Shown: piece by piece, positions 5,372-9,588 of the stretch
How the letters are laid out: the number at the start of each line of letters is the position of its first letter
How positions within the stretch are numbered: position 1 is the stretch's first letter
NCBI GenBank assembly: GCA_013695115.1
Contig: JACDBD010000075.1
Span: forward strand, 1 to 9,588
Reading direction: 5' to 3'
Origin: Actinomycetota bacterium
Lineage (GTDB): Bacteria > Actinomycetota > Acidimicrobiia > IMCC26256 > JACDBD01
Length of the DNA: 9,588 nucleotides
The notes under the pieces: generated by a model
The model's input: the letters and a program-made list of their open reading frames with translations, nothing else
Told to the model about the DNA's origin: nothing
Databases searched by the model: none
Position numbers and translations under genes: made by a program

Positions 5372-6678
5372 GGGGAACCGACTGGCTGATCGTCCTGGCG
5401 GTCCTCCTCCTCTTCCTGGCGTCCATCTGGCTCGCTCTGGCCGAGACCGCGTTCGTGTGCACGAGCCGGGTGCGGGCCCTCGCCCTCGAGGAGGAGGGTC
5501 ACAAGGGAGCGGCCAAGCTCGCCCGTCTGCTCGAGCGCCCCGAGCAGACGCTCAACATCGTGCTCGCTCTCGCGCTCTTCACCCAGCTGACGAGCGCGGC
5601 CCTGCTGGGTGCCCTACTCCGTGACCTGGTCGGCGTCTGGGGATTCGCGGCCGGGCTCGTGGTGCAGTTCATCCTCTTCTTCGTGGTCGGAGAGGTCGCG
5701 CCGAAGACTTACGCCGTGCAGCACACCGACCGGGCGGCGCTGCGGGTGGCGGGTGTGCTCACGTTCCTCACGCAGTTCCCACCCCTGCGGGCGATGTCCC
5801 GGGGCCTGATCGGCATGGCCAACCTCCTCCTGCCGGGCCGGGGCCTGAAGCGCGGCCCGTTCGTCACCGAGGAGGACGTGCGCGCCGCTGCCGATGTCGC
5901 CGCCGACGACGAGGAGATCGAACGCGAGGAGAGGCGCCTGATCCACTCGATCTTCGAGTTCGGCGACACCGTCGTGCGGGAGGTCATGCTGCCCCGCCCG
6001 GACATGGTCGCGATCGAGGCCTCCGCCACCGTCGACGAGGGCATCGCCCGCGCCATCGAGGGCGGCTTCTCGCGCATCCCGTGCTACGAGGGCGACACCG
6101 ACAACATCCTCGGCCTCGTGTACCTGAAGGACCTCGTCCGCCACTCCCAAGCCGGCGAAGGCGATCAGCCGGTGCGGATCGCGGTCCGCGATGCCGTCGT
6201 CGTGCCCGAGCAGAAGCGGGTCGCGGAGCTGCTGAAGGAGATGCAGCAGCAGCAGTTCCACATGGCGATCGTGGTCGACGAGCACGGCGGCACCGCCGGT
6301 CTGGTGACGCTGGAAGACCTACTGGAGGAGATCGTCGGCGAGATCACCGACGAGTACGACATCGAGGAGCCTCGGGTCGAGCACCTCCCCGGCGGCGCGC
6401 TCCGCGTGCCCGGGCGCACATCGATCGACGACGTCAACGAGGAGCTCGGCATCGAGCTGCCCGACGACGAGTGGGACACCGTCGGGGGACTGGTCTTCAA
6501 CCTGCTGGGCAAGGTGCCGGCCGAGGGCGAGACCGTCTCGTTCCAGGGGTTCGAGTTCGTGACCGAGCGGGTTCAGGGCAACCGCATCGTGTCCGTGCAG
6601 ATCCGGCCGGCCGCCGGCGGGGAGCGGACTCGGCGGAAGCGCCCGAGCGAGCGGGTCGCCGACGCGCCGCCCTCTTGA
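5368..6678 (+). CDS. corC: CorC/HlyC-family CNNM-CBS membrane protein (hemolysin C-like, putative Mg2+/Co2+ transporter)
   Basis: Members carry a CNNM (DUF21) membrane domain, a CBS pair and a CorC_HlyC domain, and are implicated in Mg2+ or Co2+ efflux; older annotations say hemolysin. The 436-aa protein has hydrophobic segments at about 6-30 (ending in the conserved LAETAF), 63-84 and 88-110, with GEVAPKTYA at 108-116, all typical of DUF21. TEEDVRAA (167-174) leads into a CBS pair at about 205-330, including FSRIPCYEG, HMAIVVDEHGGTAGLVTLED and LLEEIVGEI. The C-terminal acidic-beta domain covers about 345-425 (VPGRTSIDDVNEELGIELP, DTVGGLVFNLLG). The start overlaps the ybeY stop and the end overlaps the era start, each by 4 nt. 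The ybeY-corC-era order is conserved in many bacteria. The exact substrate cannot be read from sequence. Confidence 0.93.
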   Translation: MRGTDWLIVLAVLLLFLASIWLALAETAFVCTSRVRALALEEEGHKGAAKLARLLERPEQTLNIVLALALFTQLTSAALLGALLRDLVGVWGFAAGLVVQFILFFVVGEVAPKTYAVQHTDRAALRVAGVLTFLTQFPPLRAMSRGLIGMANLLLPGRGLKRGPFVTEEDVRAAADVAADDEEIEREERRLIHSIFEFGDTVVREVMLPRPDMVAIEASATVDEGIARAIEGGFSRIPCYEGDTDNILGLVYLKDLVRHSQAGEGDQPVRIAVRDAVVVPEQKRVAELLKEMQQQQFHMAIVVDEHGGTAGLVTLEDLLEEIVGEITDEYDIEEPRVEHLPGGALRVPGRTSIDDVNEELGIELPDDEWDTVGGLVFNLLGKVPAEGETVSFQGFEFVTERVQGNRIVSVQIRPAAGGERTRRKRPSERVADAPPS

Positions 6679-7574
6679 GCGATTTTCGCTCGGGTTTCGT
6701 CACCGTCGTCGGGCGGCCCAACGTGGGGAAGTCGACACTCGTGAACCGGCTCGTCGGTGCCAAGGTCGCGATCACCTCCGACCGACCCCAGACCACCCGC
6801 ACCGAGATCCGGGGCGTGCGCACCACGGAGGCGAGCCAGATCGTCTTCCTCGACACGCCCGGGCTCCACAAGCCCCGCACCGCGCTGGGCGAGCGCACCA
6901 ACCAGCGGGCCCTCTCGACGCTCGCCGAGGTCGACGTGGTGTGCCACCTCATCGACGCCACCGGCGCCATCGGCCCCGGTGACCGGTTCGTGGCCGACGC
7001 CGTCCACCAGGTCGCGACCCCTCGGATCCTGGTGGTGAACAAGGTCGACCGCGCCTCGAAGCCCGCGGTGGCGAACCACCTCGGGACTGCGGCGGAGCGT
7101 CTCGGCGAGTACGACGCGTTCGTGCCACTGTCGGCCAAGACCGGTGACGGCGTCGACGCGCTCCTCGACGAGCTCGACACCCGACTTCCGGAAGGGCCCG
7201 CCTATTACCCCGAAGGCGTCGTCACCGACCAGCCCGAGGCCTTCCTCGCCGCCGAGGTCGTGCGGGAGAAGCTGTTGGCCCTCGCCCGCGACGAGCTGCC
7301 CCACTCGATCACGGTCTCCTGCGAGGTCGACGACTCACCCGAAGCCCCCCGCGACACCGGGCTGCTGCGCCTGCTCATCACCGTGCACGTCGAGCGGGAG
7401 TCGCAGAAGGGGATGGTCATCGGGCGCGGCGGCCGGGTCCTCAAGGAAGCGGGCACCGCGGCGCGCCACGAGCTCGAGGCGCTCCTCGGCACCCGCATCC
7501 ACCTCGAGACCAAGGTGCGGGTGGAACGCGACTGGCAACGCCGCCCCGACTCGCTCGACCGCCTCGGGTACTGA
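6675..7574 (+). CDS. era: GTPase Era
   Basis: Era is an essential-type GTPase that binds the 3' end of 16S rRNA through its KH domain during 30S assembly. The 299-aa protein has the normal length and motifs: G1 GRPNVGKST (13-21), G2 region RPQTTRTEIRGV (37-48), G3 DTPG (60-63), G4 NKVD (122-125) and G5 SAKTGDG. The KH domain carries GMVIGRGG (246-253). The start is TTG 6675, which overlaps the corC stop as TTGA and puts the first residues (MSDFRSGFVTVVG) exactly where Era proteins begin; an upstream extension in this frame runs through corC without homology. No Shine-Dalgarno sequence is visible, so translation probably depends on coupling to corC. PhoH, YbeY and Era in one transcript links them in ribosome biogenesis. 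Confidence 0.97.
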   Translation: MSDFRSGFVTVVGRPNVGKSTLVNRLVGAKVAITSDRPQTTRTEIRGVRTTEASQIVFLDTPGLHKPRTALGERTNQRALSTLAEVDVVCHLIDATGAIGPGDRFVADAVHQVATPRILVVNKVDRASKPAVANHLGTAAERLGEYDAFVPLSAKTGDGVDALLDELDTRLPEGPAYYPEGVVTDQPEAFLAAEVVREKLLALARDELPHSITVSCEVDDSPEAPRDTGLLRLLITVHVERESQKGMVIGRGGRVLKEAGTAARHELEALLGTRIHLETKVRVERDWQRRPDSLDRLGY

Positions 7575-7575
7575 C

Positions 7576-7600
7576 CGGCGGCGGGGAGCCCTCGCCGCCG
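7576..7600 (+). terminator. Strong GC hairpin immediately after era
   Basis: The arms 7576-7586 and 7590-7600 pair over 11 bp with one G-U pair and a 3-nt loop (AGC). The core GGCGGCG/CGCCGCC is perfect. It begins 2 nt after the era stop and precedes the cytochrome oxidase cluster, which probably has its own promoter. There is no T-run, as often seen for hairpin terminators in high-GC actinobacteria. Confidence 0.65.
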
Positions 7601-7619
7601 CCCCGGCCACCCGACCCGG

Positions 7620-7650
7620 TTGCGGGCCCTGAAAGCGCCCCGGTTACCAT
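7620..7650 (+). promoter_or_regulatory. Possible promoter of the cytochrome oxidase genes
   Basis: TACCAT (7645-7650) repeats the -10 hexamer seen in front of phoH. The best -35, TTGCGG (7620-7625), is 19 bp away, which is long, so the call is tentative. A start near 7657 would rule out ATG 7649 as the subunit II start and favour GTG 7682, which has GAAGGGG (7671-7677) as ribosome-binding site. Confidence 0.4.
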
Positions 7651-7681
7651 GCGCGCTTCCGGGCCACGGGGAAGGGGACTC

Positions 7682-8821
7682 GTGAGAGAGCGGGGGTCGC
7701 GCGCCAGGCGATGGGTGGTCGGCGCGGTCGTGCTCGGCGCCCTCCTCCTCGCCGCCGGCTGCCGCGGTCCCGACAACGGCCAGAACTCGCTCAAGCCCGA
7801 GGGCCCGGCGGCGAAGACGATCGACAACCTCTTCGTGCCGGTGTTTCTGATCTCGGTCTTCGTGGGGGTCTTCGTCCTCGCCGGCGTGGTCTGGGTCGCG
7901 CTGCGGTACCGGCAGCGCCCGGGCATCAACGAGAACCCGAAGCAGACCCATGGCAGCACACCGCTCGAGATCGGCTGGACGATCGTGCCCGCGCTGATCC
8001 TCCTCGTCGTGGCGGTGTTCACCATCCGCACGATCTTCGACCTCGCCCGGGAGCCCAAGGGGGACGTGCTCCAGGTGACGTCGGTGGGCAAGCAGTGGTG
8101 GTGGCAGTTCAACTACCCCGACGAGAAGGTGGTCACCGCCAACGAGCTGGTGATCCCGACCAACACCAAGGTGCGGGTGAAGCTGACCGCGTGCGACGAC
8201 TCGCTGCCGGGCGAGTGCAACGTCATCCACTCCTTCTGGGTTCCCGAGCTCGCCGGCAAGCAGGACGTCATCCCCGGCCGGGAGCAGGCGACCACGCTCG
8301 AGGCGGACGAGCCCGGGACCTACCTGGGCCAGTGCGCGGAGTACTGCGGCCTGTCGCACGCCAACATGCGCTTCCGGGTGATCGCGGTGACGCCCGACGA
8401 GTTCGACCAGTGGATCGCGGACCAGCAGGAGGAGGCCGCGGTGCCGCTCCAGTCCGGGCCCGAGGACGCGCCCGAGCCCGCGGGGCCGGCCCAGGAGCTC
8501 GTGCTCGACAAGTACCAGTGCACCAACTGCCACTCGTTCGACGACCCCGCGGTCAGCAGCTACGGGCCCAACCTCGCCCACCTGGGGAGCCGGACGACGT
8601 TCGCGAGCGGGTACTTCGAGCTCACCCGGGAGAAGCTGATCGAGTGGCTCCTCGACGCGCCCTCGCTCGTCCCGATGGAGTCGGGCGACTGCCGCAAGCC
8701 CGGGGCCCCCGCCGTCGGAAAATGCGTGGGCATGCCGTCGTTCACGGAAGACGGCCCCGGCCCGGTGATGACGCGCGAGGATGCGGAGCAGATTGCCGAC
8801 TACCTCCTCGACCTGAAATGA
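7682..8821 (+). CDS. ctaC: Cytochrome c oxidase subunit II with fused cytochrome c domain (caa3-type, lipoprotein)
   Basis: Subunit II takes electrons from cytochrome c and passes them through the CuA centre to subunit I. The 379-aa protein begins with an Arg-rich signal and a lipobox LLAAGC, the lipidated Cys being residue 27. Two transmembrane helices follow (about 52-74 and 99-120), then the periplasmic-side cupredoxin domain with WWWQFNYP (139-146). CuA ligands are visible: H183 in VIHSFWVPEL, then C218, E220, C222, H226 and M229 in CAEYCGLSHANM. After a Pro/Glu linker (about 250-272), a C-terminal cytochrome c domain has CTNCH (280-284), with M351 in GMPSF the likely axial ligand (M332 is possible). 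Extra cysteine pairs C171/C179 and C337/C348 are unusual. GTG 7682 has a good ribosome-binding site; ATG 7649, 11 codons earlier, is the alternative. ctaD follows after 10 bp. Confidence 0.94.
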   Translation: MRERGSRARRWVVGAVVLGALLLAAGCRGPDNGQNSLKPEGPAAKTIDNLFVPVFLISVFVGVFVLAGVVWVALRYRQRPGINENPKQTHGSTPLEIGWTIVPALILLVVAVFTIRTIFDLAREPKGDVLQVTSVGKQWWWQFNYPDEKVVTANELVIPTNTKVRVKLTACDDSLPGECNVIHSFWVPELAGKQDVIPGREQATTLEADEPGTYLGQCAEYCGLSHANMRFRVIAVTPDEFDQWIADQQEEAAVPLQSGPEDAPEPAGPAQELVLDKYQCTNCHSFDDPAVSSYGPNLAHLGSRTTFASGYFELTREKLIEWLLDAPSLVPMESGDCRKPGAPAVGKCVGMPSFTEDGPGPVMTREDAEQIADYLLDLK

Positions 8822-8831
8822 CGGATCCGGC

Positions 8832-9588
8832 ATGACCACCGTTTCCGGCACCCTGACCCCGCAGCGGCGGGTGGGCATCCTGCGGCGCCCGAAGTCGACG
8901 ACCGGCTTCTGGTCGTGGTTCACCACCATCGACCACAAGAAGATCGGGGTCATGTACGGCACGTCCGCGCTGATCTTCTTCGTGATCGGCGGGGTCGAGG
9001 CGCTGCTGCTCCGGCTCCAGCTGGCCGGGCCCAACGGCGCCGTGCTCACCGCGTCGCAGTACAACCAATTGTTCACGATGCACGGCACGACCATGGTCTT
9101 CCTCATGGGCATGCCGCTCGCGGTCGCGTTCGGCAACTACCTGATCCCGCTCCAGATCGGCGCCCGCGACGTCGCTTTCCCGCGGCTGAACGCGTTCGGC
9201 TACTGGGGCTTCCTCTTCGGCGGGATCTTCATCTACTCGAGCTTCTTCCTCGGCGGCGCGCCCGACGGCGGCTGGTTCGGCTACACCCCCCTGACCAGCA
9301 CACCGTTGAGCTCGGGCTTCCTGCCCGGCCGGGGGCCCGACTTCTGGGCCGTCGGGCTGGTGATCCTCGGTATCGCCTCGACGACGTCAGCCATCAACTT
9401 CATCGTCACCGTGCTCAACCTGCGCGCCCCGGGCATGACGTTCATGCGGATGCCGGTGTTCACGTGGATGATGACGGTCACCGCGTTCCTCACGCTCTTC
9501 GCGATGCCGATCATCACCGCCGCGCTGATCATGGTGTACTTCGACCGCCAGTGGGGCACCAACTTCTTCGTCGCCGCCAACGGCGGCG
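8832..9588 (+). CDS. ctaD: Cytochrome c oxidase subunit I, N-terminal part (runs off the window)
   Basis: Subunit I is the catalytic core of the heme-copper oxidase that reduces O2 and pumps protons across the cytoplasmic membrane. Only the first 252 codons lie in the window, so no stop is seen. Family landmarks: TIDHKKIGVMYG (32-43), the helix II heme a ligand H84 in MHGTTMVFLM, and the proton D-channel entrance residues N102, D113 and N120 in GNYLIPLQIGARDVAFPRLN. FDRQWGTNFF (237-246) matches the usual 'DR.FGT.FF' segment before helix VI. These mark an A-type oxidase. The active-site His-Tyr pair, CuB histidines and the helix VI glutamate or YS motif that would separate A1 from A2 lie beyond the edge. 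ATG 8832 is 10 bp after ctaC; no strong Shine-Dalgarno sequence is visible. Confidence 0.95.
   Translation, partial: MTTVSGTLTPQRRVGILRRPKSTTGFWSWFTTIDHKKIGVMYGTSALIFFVIGGVEALLLRLQLAGPNGAVLTASQYNQLFTMHGTTMVFLMGMPLAVAFGNYLIPLQIGARDVAFPRLNAFGYWGFLFGGIFIYSSFFLGGAPDGGWFGYTPLTSTPLSSGFLPGRGPDFWAVGLVILGIASTTSAINFIVTVLNLRAPGMTFMRMPVFTWMMTVTAFLTLFAMPIITAALIMVYFDRQWGTNFFVAANGG

Noticed and set aside
6081..6674. A long N-terminal extension of Era overlapping corC
   Set aside because: The extension is Arg/Gly-rich and out of frame with corC, without homology. Era homology begins exactly at TTG 6675.
7649..7681. ATG 7649 as the ctaC start
   Set aside because: The ATG overlaps the candidate -10 TACCAT and lacks a ribosome-binding site. 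GTG 7682 has GAAGGGG upstream and gives a normal lipoprotein signal. It remains possible.
7205..9136. A 643-codon open frame on the minus strand across era, ctaC and ctaD
   Set aside because: It is antisense to three genes with clear motifs. Its translation is low-complexity (His/Arg/Glu/Gly-rich) with no recognisable domain, as expected from GC-rich third positions in the true genes.
1..9588. Mobile elements, CRISPR arrays, tRNA or rRNA genes, phage genes, toxin-antitoxin pairs
   Set aside because: I looked for transposase motifs, direct repeat arrays, cloverleaf-like segments and small two-gene units and saw none. The gaps between genes are short (the largest is 167 bp) and accounted for above.

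Overview
The window is GC-rich, with long overlapping shadow ORFs on both strands, and all nine recognisable genes lie on the + strand. The gene set and order point to Actinomycetota: hemW-hrcA-dnaJ-rsmE, then a BldD-type regulator, then phoH-ybeY-corC-era, then an aa3/caa3-type cytochrome oxidase cluster. A BldD homologue combined with a cytochrome c-tailed oxidase subunit II suggests a lineage outside the best-known Streptomyces/Mycobacterium groups, perhaps Acidimicrobiia-like. That placement is inference.

Region 1 (1-3126) is a heat-shock and ribosome-maintenance cluster. The 3' end of hemW runs into a CIRCE operator whose 9-nt spacer contains the hemW stop codon. A short leader carrying (GAGT)3 repeats follows, then hrcA (the repressor that binds CIRCE), dnaJ and rsmE (16S rRNA m3U1498 methyltransferase). 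The whole segment is probably one HrcA-controlled transcript.

Region 2 (3127-3876) is a one-gene unit encoding a BldD-like regulator. Its C-terminal domain keeps the exact RxD-X8-RxxD signature that binds cyclic di-GMP in Streptomyces BldD. The 167-bp upstream region is unusually AT-containing and structured: a perfect 10-bp palindrome, a -35/-10 pair, a GTNAC repeat over the -10 and a hairpin over the ribosome-binding region. A short hairpin follows the gene.

Region 3 (3839-7574) is phoH-ybeY-corC-era, a widely conserved ribosome/RNA-maturation operon. The genes are tightly packed: 4-nt overlaps join ybeY to corC and corC to era. phoH and era both start with TTG, and phoH lies so close to a good -10 box that its mRNA may be nearly leaderless. 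An 11-bp GC hairpin just after era probably ends the transcript.

Region 4 (7575-9588) begins the respiratory oxidase cluster: a lipoprotein-type subunit II with CuA ligands and a C-terminal CXXCH cytochrome c domain, then the first 252 codons of subunit I, which runs off the window.

Nothing here is an obviously new system. There are no mobile elements, CRISPR arrays, tRNAs or rRNAs that I can see. The items most worth a second look are the BldD-like c-di-GMP receptor with its promoter region, the near-leaderless phoH start, the repeat tract in front of hrcA, and the cytochrome c-fused oxidase subunit with extra cysteine pairs.
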